From contig CAXBNM010000075.1 in the NCBI GenBank assembly GCA_963976885.1, forward strand, positions 1 to 15,924: 15,924 nucleotides of DNA, in the 5' to 3' direction. This DNA is from JAUIAI01 sp963976885 (GTDB lineage Bacteria > Pseudomonadota > Gammaproteobacteria > Burkholderiales > Burkholderiaceae_E). The notes under the pieces were generated by a model. The model was not told the DNA's origin, searched no databases, and was given only the letters and a program-made list of their open reading frames with translations. Position numbers and translations under genes: made by a program. Below, one piece after another: positions 6,818 to 13,886 of this stretch; within the stretch, counting starts at the first letter, position 1, and each line of letters begins with the position of its first letter.

Positions 6818-7588
6818 CTTGAGCAGATAAATCCCGAAGGCCATCATCGGCAGACACAGTAACTGGCCCATCGTCGCCCCGAAGGCAAGAAAACCCAGGA
6901 AAGCATCGGGCTGGCGCGCAAACTCGGCCAGAAACCGAAAGATCCCGTAACCGAGCAGGAACATCCCGGAGACGGCGCGTGCCGGCCGTGGGCTGGACGA
7001 ATACCACCAGAGCAACGCAAACAGCAGCAGGCCTTCGCCCGCAAACTGATAAAGCTGCGAGGGATGACGAGCCAACCCGTCGCCGGCCTGCGGAAACACC
7101 ATGGCCCAGGGCACGGTGCTGGCGCGCCCCCAGAGTTCACCGTTGATGAAGTTACCCAGCCGGCCAGCGGCCAGGCCCAGTGGCACCAGCGGAGCGACGA
7201 AATCGATGACGGGCCAAAAGCGCAATTGCCGGCGCCGGCAAAACAACACGATGGCGATAATCACGCCGAGCAGCCCGCCATGAAACGCCATGCCACCTTG
7301 CCAGATGAAGAAAATCTCGAGCGGGTGCGACAGGTAGTAAGCCGGCTTGTAGAACAACACATACCCGAGCCGGCCACCCAGTACCACCCCCATCGCGCCC
7401 CAGAACAACAGATCTTCATGGTCCTGAACCTGTAAGCCTGATTGCTGCCGGTAAAGCGGCTTGCCAAGCCGGTAGCGGCCAAGAAAGTAGAACGCGGCAA
7501 ACGCGGTCAGATACATCAGCCCGTACCAGCGAATCGCCAGCGGGCCAAGTTGGATGGCAATCGGATCAAACTCTGGGTGAACAAGCAT
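6800..7588 (-). CDS. lgt: Prolipoprotein diacylglyceryl transferase
   Basis: Lgt moves the diacylglyceryl group from phosphatidylglycerol to the lipobox Cys of prolipoproteins, the first step of lipoprotein maturation at the inner membrane. The 262-residue product carries the expected landmarks: an early IRWYGLMYL segment, WQGGMAFHGGLLG with the essential His at 103, and the family signature GRLGNFINGELWGR with Arg 143 and Asn 146 at the same numbers as in E. coli. FRFLAEFARQPDAFLG near residue 217 and the final GQLLCLPMM segment follow. About seven membrane spans are visible. The open frame continues upstream to 7810, but that extension has no family resemblance, so the ATG at 7588 (MLVHPEFDPIAI) is chosen even though its ribosome binding site is poor. 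lgt near ilvD is a neighbourhood I associate with betaproteobacteria. Confidence 0.96.
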   Translation of the reverse strand: MLVHPEFDPIAIQLGPLAIRWYGLMYLTAFAAFYFLGRYRLGKPLYRQQSGLQVQDHEDLLFWGAMGVVLGGRLGYVLFYKPAYYLSHPLEIFFIWQGGMAFHGGLLGVIIAIVLFCRRRQLRFWPVIDFVAPLVPLGLAAGRLGNFINGELWGRASTVPWAMVFPQAGDGLARHPSQLYQFAGEGLLLFALLWWYSSSPRPARAVSGMFLLGYGIFRFLAEFARQPDAFLGFLAFGATMGQLLCLPMMAFGIYLLKTAERQ

Positions 7589-8087
7589 TGCGAATAAGGT
7601 CGACTTACGACGGATGGGGAAGCGTGGAGAAGGCGCAAGACACACGGCCTGCCCGATGGAATGGGCAATTAAGGGTCGGCGCGGGACGACAGAGTGTAAA
7701 CGGCGACGGCGATTGCCCGTCGACAAGCCCCGGCACTTTACCGAACTGTTTGCCCGAGGCCGAATCCGCAGGCTGATGTTGCCAGTAATTTTCACAAGGT
7801 GACACACCAACCGACTCTGGCACCGACATTCTATCCCTCGGCCATTACCCTGAAACCGGCCATTGAACCATCAAACAAGACCTCACAGACGCCAGTTTCC
7901 ACCTTCAGAACCGCCCATTGGCCGCTGGTCTGCAAGCGCTTTGCCGGCCACTGCATAGCCTCTATCGTTCAGCGAACAAAAGCCCGATGGCGCAACGCTG
8001 CGCTCCGTGTCCGGATCCAGCCAACGCCAACGTTTCGCCGGACTCGTTGCGCACGAGCACTAGCCATCACTTTCACGTTGCCAACAG
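7589..8087. other. Gene-poor 499-base region between lgt and the GGDEF-EAL gene
   Basis: Two divergent genes flank this stretch, so it must hold promoters for both. I see no convincing -35/-10 pair on either strand. Short open frames cross it (for instance a plus frame from 7799), but they have no ribosome binding sites, no recognisable domains and a composition unlike the neighbouring genes. A small CGACGG/CCGTCG hairpin lies near 7705-7724. No repeat or RNA gene is seen. Confidence 0.5.
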
Positions 8088-10196
8088 ATGGGTCGTACGA
8101 CCACCAGAAAACCGCAATATCGCCTCTCACGACTCGATCAGATCGTGTCGCTACGAGGCTCATCCCTGCAAATGACACCGATCATTGCGGGGGCGATGCT
8201 TGCGGCTGGCGCATTGGCCTACCCGGGTGCCGGTCTCACGGCCATCGTCTGGACCGTCGTATCACTGCTGATACTGGCGCTGCGCGCCTGGCACGGCCAT
8301 CGCTTTGGCAAGACAGCGCAGGCGAGCACCGATGCGCACGTGAGGCGCTCGTTCAATGAGTATTTCGGGCTGGTCTTCCTGACCTGCCTGTTATGGGCTG
8401 TGTATACGGTGCAATTTGTCGGCCCGATGACCGCGACTGAAAAAACGCTGGTCATGTTGCTGATGAGTTGTCTGGCGAGCAGTTCGGCCCATGCCATGAG
8501 TGCGTCACGAACCGTGGCCATGATGTTCATCGCCTGTTATCTGCTACCGTTGACGATCAGCTTCATGCTTGAGGGCGGGCCGTTCACGGCGCTGGGCTAC
8601 TTTGGTGCGGCCTTGTTCGTGACGTTCACCTGGCTGGTTTTCAAACAAAAACAGCGCGCCACAGCCCAGATCGGCACGCAGAAAGAAAACCGCAAACTGA
8701 TGCAAACGGCGGTTCGTCAGCAGCGCCGCCTGCGCCGGCTCAACAAAGAACTGGAACTGGCCAAGGAATCGCTGCTGCAAATGAATCACCAGCTCGAAGA
8801 GCGGGTTCGCCAGCGCACCTTGCTGCTGCAACGGGAAATCAGCGAGCGCGAAGGCGCGCAGCAACAGTTGCAGGCGCTGGCAACTCGCGACCCCCTGACC
8901 CGCCTGGCCAACCGGGCCAAGCTTGAGGAAGTGATGCGCGCCGAACTGGCCCGCGCCGACGAAACCGGGTCCTGCGTGGCGCTGTTCTTCATTGATCTGG
9001 ACCGGTTCAAGGAAATCAACGACAACATGGGCCACGATGTAGGCGACCGGGTGCTGGAAATTGTCGCCCGTCGCCTGAACAATCACGCCCACAAGGCCGC
9101 CTGCGTGGCCCGCTGGGGCGGCGACGAGTTCATCATCCTGCAACCGGTCGGCTATGCCAGTTCAGACCGGCTCGAAAGTTTCGCCTCCAGCCTGGCCGCC
9201 AAGGTGCGCGCCCCGATCCAGCTCGGCGCCAACACCCTTGGCGTCGGCGCCAGCGTGGGCATTGCGCTGTATCCGATTCATGGCAAAGACCCTGAGGCCT
9301 TGATCCGCCATGCCGACCTGGCCGTCTACCAGGCCAAGGTCGACGGCCGCGGTCGGGCGCGGATGTTCCAGCCCATCTGGCGGCAGCAGGCCAAAGACCG
9401 GCTCGACATGGTGCAGGCGCTCAAGACGGCGATTGCCGACGATGATCTGGCGCTGGTCTATCAGCCCATTGTCGATCCCATCAGCGGCGACGTGGTGGCG
9501 ATGGAAGCCCTGCTGCGCTGGCAACACCCCGACATGGGCGAAGTCGCCCCCGACATCTTTGTGCGTCTGGCCGAAGAGAACGGCCTGATGGTGAGCCTGG
9601 GCAACTGGGTGCTGCGCCAGGCCGGCCGCGACGCCCGGCATCTCATCGGGCCGCGCTGCCCGCGGGTCACGATCAACGTCTCGATTCACCAGTTCACGCA
9701 CGGCGACTTCATCGGCATGCTCGACACGGTGCTGGTTGAAAACAGTTTGCGCCCCGGCCAGATCGAGCTGGAACTGACGGAAACCGTCTATGCCCGCGAA
9801 GAAGTCCGGATTCACGAGACGCTGGTCGCCGTCCGCGAACGCGGCGTGCGCATTGCCATTGGCGACTTTGGCACCGGCTACTCGTCGTTGTCGTATCTGC
9901 AGCGCTTCCCGGTCGATATGCTCAAGGTCGACCGCACCTTTGTCGATTCGCTCGATGATGGTGGCGACACCATCATCGGCGCGGTGATCTCGATTGCCAA
10001 CAGCCTTAACGTTGGTGTCGTCATCGAGGGCATCGAGTCGCCGCTGCAATTGCGGCGGGTGCAGGCACTGGGCGCAAAACTGGTGCAAGGCTTCCTGTTC
10101 TCGCACCCGATGCCCTTGCCTGAGGCCAGAGCCTGGCTGGACGACCGGACCCGGCCCCGCGTGCCAGAGGCCCAGGCCGCGCTGAATGGCCCGTGA
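8088..10196 (+). CDS. Membrane-anchored GGDEF-EAL protein with altered EAL active site
   Basis: This 702-residue c-di-GMP signalling protein has about six N-terminal membrane spans (residues ~29-186) and a coiled-coil linker (~200-265). A GGDEF domain (~267-428) and an EAL domain (~445-690) follow. The cyclase motif GGDEF (344-348) is intact, as is FIDLDRFKEIND. The inhibitory I-site (RxxD nine residues before GGDEF) is absent; residues 335-338 read HKAA. The EAL domain keeps E473-A-L, N530, E565, K613, E647/E650 and Q667. The usual DDFGTG reads GDFGTG, with Gly 592 (codon 9861-9863) replacing the first metal-binding Asp. Cyclase activity is therefore plausible and phosphodiesterase activity doubtful. 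The membrane region is not a sensor domain I can name. The ATG at 8088 lacks a Shine-Dalgarno; ATG 8172, just before the first span, is an alternative. Confidence 0.92.
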   Translation: MGRTTTRKPQYRLSRLDQIVSLRGSSLQMTPIIAGAMLAAGALAYPGAGLTAIVWTVVSLLILALRAWHGHRFGKTAQASTDAHVRRSFNEYFGLVFLTCLLWAVYTVQFVGPMTATEKTLVMLLMSCLASSSAHAMSASRTVAMMFIACYLLPLTISFMLEGGPFTALGYFGAALFVTFTWLVFKQKQRATAQIGTQKENRKLMQTAVRQQRRLRRLNKELELAKESLLQMNHQLEERVRQRTLLLQREISEREGAQQQLQALATRDPLTRLANRAKLEEVMRAELARADETGSCVALFFIDLDRFKEINDNMGHDVGDRVLEIVARRLNNHAHKAACVARWGGDEFIILQPVGYASSDRLESFASSLAAKVRAPIQLGANTLGVGASVGIALYPIHGKDPEALIRHADLAVYQAKVDGRGRARMFQPIWRQQAKDRLDMVQALKTAIADDDLALVYQPIVDPISGDVVAMEALLRWQHPDMGEVAPDIFVRLAEENGLMVSLGNWVLRQAGRDARHLIGPRCPRVTINVSIHQFTHGDFIGMLDTVLVENSLRPGQIELELTETVYAREEVRIHETLVAVRERGVRIAIGDFGTGYSSLSYLQRFPVDMLKVDRTFVDSLDDGGDTIIGAVISIANSLNVGVVIEGIESPLQLRRVQALGAKLVQGFLFSHPMPLPEARAWLDDRTRPRVPEAQAALNGP

Positions 10197-10218
10197 GCGA
10201 GCATTGAATCAAGTCTGA

Positions 10219-10256
10219 ATCGGGCCTTGCGGGGCGTCATTCCGCATCGGCCCGAT
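10219..10256 (+). terminator. Hairpin after the GGDEF-EAL gene
   Basis: ATCGGGCC (10219-10226) pairs with GGCCCGAT (10249-10256), and inside it TGCGG pairs with CCGCA. It starts 23 bases after the stop codon. There is no T-tract, so it may act as a weak or Rho-assisted terminator, or as mRNA-end structure. Confidence 0.4.
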
Positions 10257-10257
10257 C

Positions 10258-10276
10258 GGCGCCCGGACCGGGCGCC
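10258..10276. repeat. Perfect inverted repeat upstream of ilvD
   Basis: GGCGCCCGG and CCGGGCGCC flank a single A, giving an 8-9 base-pair hairpin directly after the previous one. It lies ~54 bases before the ilvD start. No T-tract follows. It could close off transcription from the upstream gene or be part of the ilvD leader. Confidence 0.45.
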
Positions 10277-10329
10277 AACCGCCTCCTGTCACAAAGTCGA
10301 TAAACTACGTGAAATTGACAGGAGAGAAC

Positions 10330-12021
10330 ATGGCCAACAAGGACCTACCCAACCGCAGATCGATCAATATCACCGAGGGCGTGGCGCGCGCGCCCAATCG
10401 TTCGATGTACTACGCGATGGGTTACAAGGAATCGGATTTCGCCAATCCCATGATCGGCATTGCCAACGGCCACAGCACGATCACCCCTTGCAATTCGGGC
10501 CTGCAGCCACTGGCTGATGCGGCGGTCGAAGCAATCCGGGCGGCGGGCGGCAACCCCCAGACTTTTGGCACCCCGACGGTCTCGGACGGCATGTCCATGG
10601 GTACCGAAGGCATGAAGTACTCGCTGATCAGCCGCAAAGTCATTGCCGACTGTATTGAAACCTCGGTGCAGGCCCAGTGGATGGACGGCGTCATGGTCAT
10701 CGGTGGCTGCGACAAGAACATGCCCGGCGGCATGATGGGCATCCTGCGCTGCAACGTGCCGGCCATCTATGTCTATGGCGGCACCATCAAACCAGGAAAA
10801 TGGAAGGGTCAGGACCTCAACATCGTTTCGGTGTTTGAAGCGGTCGGTCAGTATTCGCAGGGCAATATGTCCGACGAAGACTTCGAAGGCATCGAGAAAA
10901 ACGCCATTCCGGGCACCGGCTCCTGCGGCGGCATGTACACCGCCAACACGATGTCGTCGGCCTTCGAGGCCCTCGGCCTGAGCCTGCTGGGTTCATCCAC
11001 CATTGCCAATCCCGACAGCGAAAAGATCGACTCCACCGTCGAATCGGCGCGGGTCCTGGTCGAGGCGGTGCGCAAGAACCTCAAGCCGCGTGACATCGTC
11101 ACCCGCGAATCGCTCGAAAACGCCGTGTCGCTGATCATGGCTACCGGCGGTTCAACCAATGCCGTGCTGCACTTCCTGGCCATTGCCCATGCAGCCGATG
11201 TGCCCTGGACCATCGACGACTTCGAGCGCGTGCGCAAGAAAGTCCCGGTCATCTGCGACCTGAAGCCCTCCGGCCAATACCTGGCTACCGACCTGCACCG
11301 GGCCGGCGGCATCCCGGCGGTCCTGAAGTCACTGCTGGCCGCCGGCCTGCTCAATGGCGATTGCATGACCATTACCGGCCGCACCATCGGTGAAGAGCTG
11401 GCCGACTGGAAGGTCGAGGCGGAGCCCGATCAGAAGGTCATCCATCCCATCGACAAGCCGCTTTACAAGGAAGGCCACCTGGCCGTGCTCAAAGGCAATC
11501 TGTCGCCCGAAGGCGCGGTGGCCAAGATCACGGGTCTGAAAAACCCGGTCATCACCGGCCCGGCACGAGTCTTCGACGATGAGCAATCCGCGCTGAAAGC
11601 CATCATGGACGGCAAGATCAAGGCCGGCGACGTCATGGTATTGCGCTATCTCGGCCCCCGTGGCGCACCCGGCATGCCGGAAATGCTGGCCCCGACCTCG
11701 GCACTGATTGGCGCCGGTCTTGGCGAATCGGTCGGCCTCATCACCGACGGACGTTTCTCGGGCGGTACCTGGGGGATGGTGGTTGGTCACGTTGCCCCCG
11801 AAGCGGCGGCAGGCGGTCCGATCGGCCTGATCGAGGAAGGCGATTCGATCACCATCGATGCGCATCAGCTGATTCTCAACGTCAATATCGACGATGCGAC
11901 GATGGCCAGCCGGCGCGAGAAATGGCAGCAGCCGAGCCCGCGCTATACCCGCGGCGTGCTGGGCGAGTTCTCTCGTCTTGCCGTGTCGGCCAGCCGGGGG
12001 GCTGTTACCGACGCCGACTGA
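10330..12021 (+). CDS. ilvD: Dihydroxy-acid dehydratase
   Basis: IlvD dehydrates 2,3-dihydroxyisovalerate and 2,3-dihydroxy-3-methylvalerate to the 2-keto acids that precede valine, leucine and isoleucine. The 563-residue product matches the ~560-residue class. The three cluster-binding cysteines are in place: C54 in TPCNSG, C127 in GGCDKNMPGG and C199 in GTGSCGGMYTANTM, with Lys 129 next to the second. This pattern fits a [2Fe-2S] dehydratase. The C-terminal GRFSGGTWG motif with its catalytic Ser is intact. The frame could start at a GTG at 10309, but AGGAGAG immediately before the ATG at 10330 settles the start. It is flanked by hairpins on both sides and appears to be monocistronic; no leader-peptide attenuator of the ilv type was found. 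Confidence 0.97.
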   Translation: MANKDLPNRRSINITEGVARAPNRSMYYAMGYKESDFANPMIGIANGHSTITPCNSGLQPLADAAVEAIRAAGGNPQTFGTPTVSDGMSMGTEGMKYSLISRKVIADCIETSVQAQWMDGVMVIGGCDKNMPGGMMGILRCNVPAIYVYGGTIKPGKWKGQDLNIVSVFEAVGQYSQGNMSDEDFEGIEKNAIPGTGSCGGMYTANTMSSAFEALGLSLLGSSTIANPDSEKIDSTVESARVLVEAVRKNLKPRDIVTRESLENAVSLIMATGGSTNAVLHFLAIAHAADVPWTIDDFERVRKKVPVICDLKPSGQYLATDLHRAGGIPAVLKSLLAAGLLNGDCMTITGRTIGEELADWKVEAEPDQKVIHPIDKPLYKEGHLAVLKGNLSPEGAVAKITGLKNPVITGPARVFDDEQSALKAIMDGKIKAGDVMVLRYLGPRGAPGMPEMLAPTSALIGAGLGESVGLITDGRFSGGTWGMVVGHVAPEAAAGGPIGLIEEGDSITIDAHQLILNVNIDDATMASRREKWQQPSPRYTRGVLGEFSRLAVSASRGAVTDAD

Positions 12022-12045
12022 ACCCTGCCTCAAGCCGCTCAGGTT

Positions 12046-12075
12046 CCGGGTCAGCACGTCAACGTGCTGGCCCGG
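12046..12075 (+). terminator. Long hairpin downstream of ilvD
   Basis: CCGGGTCAGCACG and CGTGCTGGCCCGG form a 13-base-pair stem (one T-G wobble) with a TCAA loop, starting 24 bases after the ilvD stop. It is among the strongest hairpins in the window. A T-tract is missing on both strands, so it may terminate inefficiently or protect the 3' end. Confidence 0.55.
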
Positions 12076-12098
12076 CTTGACGTTGGCAGGTCAGAGAT

Positions 12099-12118
12099 GG
12101 TGCCGGCAGCACGGCACC
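12099..12118 (-). terminator. Hairpin downstream of the small Trp-rich gene
   Basis: GGTGCCG (12099-12105) pairs with CGGCACC (12112-12118) around a six-base loop, 9 bases past the stop of the minus-strand gene. There is no T-tract. Together with the hairpin at 12046-12075 it separates two convergent genes. Confidence 0.4.
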
Positions 12119-12126
12119 GGGCAGTA

Positions 12127-12363
12127 TCAGGGCTTTTTAGGTTGTGCGAAGCCGGCCTGAATGCGTTCCCGCTTGGCTTCGTCATTGGCGGCTTCCTTGG
12201 CTTTTTTCTGCTTGTCAAAGCCGAGCGCCGGTTCGAGCGCCTCGAACCACACAAAGGCCAGCGCAAACGGGGTCAGCGCCCACCACCAACTCATGGTCCC
12301 CATCGGACCCAGTTCCAGCACTTTTGCCAATATCAGCGCTACGCCTAACCAGATTAAATACAC
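12127..12363 (-). CDS. Small Trp-rich membrane protein (TIGR04438 type)
   Basis: This 78-residue protein has one or two hydrophobic segments and clustered tryptophans: YLIWLGVALILAKVLEL, then SWWWALTPFALAFVWFEALEP. A short charged tail follows (KQKKAKEAANDEAKRERI). This matches the small tryptophan-rich proteins of unknown function widespread in Betaproteobacteria (TIGR04438). The start is the GTG at 12363, because it gives the usual family N-terminus and has a GAGG six bases upstream. The frame continues upstream to 12438, but that part is not family-like. It is convergent with ilvD and divergent from the cytochrome gene. The function is not known; an inner-membrane location is inferred. Confidence 0.85.
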   Translation of the reverse strand: MYLIWLGVALILAKVLELGPMGTMSWWWALTPFALAFVWFEALEPALGFDKQKKAKEAANDEAKRERIQAGFAQPKKP

Positions 12364-12394
12364 GATGTACCTCGATGGAAATTGGTCCCGCTCA

Positions 12395-12411
12395 GTGTCG
12401 CGCAAACCGAG
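12395..12411 (+). repeat. Direct repeat, copy 1
   Basis: GTGTCGCGCAAACCGAG here recurs at 12511-12527 with one mismatch (16 of 17 bases). Both copies lie in the non-coding interval between the Trp-rich gene and the cytochrome gene. They could be regulator binding sites or the remains of a duplication. Confidence 0.45.
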
Positions 12412-12510
12412 GCCGGGCGCGGCTCGGCATCGTCTCAATGGTGGCCGGCGCGCGATAGACGGAACGCCGCTCGCGCCGGCCCGGCAGTGGCATCACAATC
12501 GACCAGCAAA

Positions 12511-12527
12511 GTGTTGCGCAAACCGAG
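12511..12527 (+). repeat. Direct repeat, copy 2
   Basis: GTGTTGCGCAAACCGAG, 116 bases downstream of copy 1 and ~70 bases before the cytochrome ATG. The copy contains the palindrome TTGCGCAA, which is disrupted by the single difference in copy 1. Confidence 0.45.
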
Positions 12528-12595
12528 CCGCCTGACCGATCGAGCCTGAATGACTACGTTACTATCCAACAGAAGTTCACATTCGGAGTGTCGTC

Positions 12596-12919
12596 ATGAA
12601 ATCCCGCCTAGCAGTCGTTTCAATGACCGCTGTTGTAGCCTGCGGCCTGCTCGGGCTCAGTAGCGTCGCCAAAGCCGATGCCAATCTGGCCAAGGCCAAG
12701 AACTGCACGGCTTGTCATGCGGTCGACAAGAAAATTCTCGGGCCTGCGTTCAAGGCGATTGCCGTCAAGTACAAAGACGCCGATGGCGCAGTCAGCAAAC
12801 TGGCCGGCAAGGTCCGTGGCGGCGGCGGCGGCGTCTGGGGTTCGGTCGCCATGCCGGCCAATCCGCAGGTTACCCCCGCCGAGGCTGAAACCCTCGTCAA
12901 ATGGATTCTGGCCCAGTAA
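12596..12919 (+). CDS. Small periplasmic c-type cytochrome (c551/c552 type)
   Basis: This 107-residue precursor has a signal peptide ending AKA-D near residue 27. The mature class I cytochrome c of ~80 residues carries one heme site, CTACH (37-41). The downstream MPANPQV supplies the probable axial Met at 86, and the C-terminal helix reads ETLVKWILAQ. It would shuttle electrons in the periplasm, for example to a terminal oxidase or nitrite reductase; nothing nearby identifies the partner. GGAG eight bases before the ATG supports the start. It appears monocistronic. A GC-rich perfect palindrome (CAGGCGCGCGCCTG, 12925-12938) follows the stop and may form a weak terminator. Confidence 0.93.
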   Translation: MKSRLAVVSMTAVVACGLLGLSSVAKADANLAKAKNCTACHAVDKKILGPAFKAIAVKYKDADGAVSKLAGKVRGGGGGVWGSVAMPANPQVTPAEAETLVKWILAQ

Positions 12920-13513
12920 CAAGCCAGGCGCGCGCCTGCTGCTGAACGTCCGCAGGATCTGACCCGGCTCGCGCGCCAGCCAGCCTGCGCCCAAGTCCGT
13001 TCGAACCGCTCAGCGACCTGTTGAGCCAGCGTAGCCCCCCCTCCGCCGAATTGCCCGGCCTCTGGCACCGCGCCGCCGATATCACGATGCCTGGCAGACG
13101 CTGCCCGCCGTCGGGCCCAGCGGCGCACGCAAGACGGGCTCCTTCGCGCCCCTTCGTTGCAGGCAGTCCCCCTTGGCCGCCGGACAGCGATCAGCCCGCG
13201 GTTATACCTCGTCGATCCCATCTGGGCGCCTACGCCTCCTGAAGTCTGGTGGTATCCGCCATTCGCTGAATTTTCAGCGTCATACAGGCATGGCCGAGGC
13301 GTCCGAACTCTCAAATCCAGTCACACCAAATGTCAACGCATGTCACAACCGGCGACCGGGTATCCGTCTGTCCGAGTCTCATCACCGTCAATCCGCATTC
13401 ACGCGCCAAAACATCCCGCGGTCCGTACATTCAGCCGTGTCGAGAGCACTTGGTGTTCTTTGAGTAAGTCTCCTCCTCCAGCCATCGAGATCTTTTTCCT
13501 CCCTGGCTGGTTT

Positions 13514-13541
13514 GCCCCGCCTCAGCGCGGGGCCTTTTTTT
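13514..13541 (+). terminator. Strong intrinsic terminator
   Basis: GCCCCGC and GCGGGGC form a 7-base-pair GC stem around CTCAGC, followed by C and seven T residues on the plus strand. It is the best canonical terminator in the window. The nearest upstream plus-strand gene is the cytochrome, almost 600 bases away, so it may instead end an unannotated transcript. Confidence 0.88.
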
Positions 13542-13592
13542 GCCCGCTCGCTTTGTCATACGTCCGGCCAGAACGGGTTCTGAGGCTTATTT

Positions 13593-13610
13593 ATGTCATG
13601 CCAGTGACAT
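13593..13610. promoter_or_regulatory. Inverted repeat ATGTCA-N6-TGACAT
   Basis: This is a perfect 6-base dyad with a 6-base spacer, between the terminator at 13541 and the Pho box at 13747. Its form suits a dimeric regulator operator, but no regulator can be named. Confidence 0.35.
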
Positions 13611-13746
13611 TGCGACGACGCCTGTTCCCGATCCCCTCACTCTTCGATTTAGCCGCCTGCTGCGCGCTTGCCGGACGCTTCAGACCGCCTGCGACCGCCT
13701 GAACGGCGTCTGCATGGCTCTGCGCCACTAGACCGAAATAGACATC

Positions 13747-13764
13747 TCGTCACAAAACCGTCAC
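13747..13764 (+). promoter_or_regulatory. Pho box (PhoB binding site) upstream of pstS
   Basis: TCGTCACAAAACCGTCAC contains two GTCAC-type repeats with an 11-base period. It matches the consensus CTGTCATAAAACTGTCAT at 13 of 18 positions, all differences being C/T swaps. It lies 8 bases upstream of a -10-like TTTAAT, replacing a -35 element as PhoB-activated promoters do. The pstS start is 122 bases downstream. Confidence 0.78.
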
Positions 13765-13772
13765 GCACGGCC

Positions 13773-13778
13773 TTTAAT
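13773..13778 (+). promoter_or_regulatory. -10 element of the pstS promoter
   Basis: TTTAAT matches TATAAT at five of six positions and is placed where a PhoB-dependent promoter needs it, just after the Pho box. The implied 5' untranslated region is about 100 bases. Confidence 0.55.
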
Positions 13779-13886
13779 CTGCGCAGCGATGACGGATCAC
13801 TTGTTGCTGACCCAGCCTCTTCGGCAAGCAATGAATCTACGACCTCCGTCCTTTCTCAGCACGCCAATCCCAATAGGAAAGCACTC

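Larger units (their letters stand above)
12920..13886. other. 967-base region without a convincing gene
   Basis: Open frames exist here on both strands, but none has a ribosome binding site, a recognisable domain or codon use like the flanking genes. The visible elements are the palindrome at 12925-12938, a strong plus-strand terminator at 13514-13541, an inverted repeat at 13593-13610, and the Pho box and -10 of pstS at 13747-13778. The terminator lies almost 600 bases beyond the cytochrome stop, which leaves 12940-13513 unexplained. No tRNA, rRNA, 6S, tmRNA or RNase P signature was found there. Confidence 0.6.

Noticed and set aside
7799..8359. 186-residue plus-strand ORF overlapping the GGDEF-EAL start
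   Set aside because: No ribosome binding site, no domain, and it overlaps the confirmed gene in another frame.
12999..13006. GTTCGAAC resembling a tRNA T-loop
   Set aside because: The flanking bases do not form a T-stem and no acceptor or anticodon arm is present.
12715..13314. 199-residue minus-strand ORF
   Set aside because: It lies antisense to the cytochrome gene, is Arg- and Ala-rich as expected of random GC-rich frames, and has no recognisable motif.
13331..13345. Two TGTCA repeats resembling a second Pho box
   Set aside because: The period is 10 rather than 11 bases and flanking positions do not match; the site at 13747 is far better.
13157..13702. 181-residue plus-strand ORF
   Set aside because: It runs straight through the strong terminator and has no ribosome binding site or protein family resemblance.
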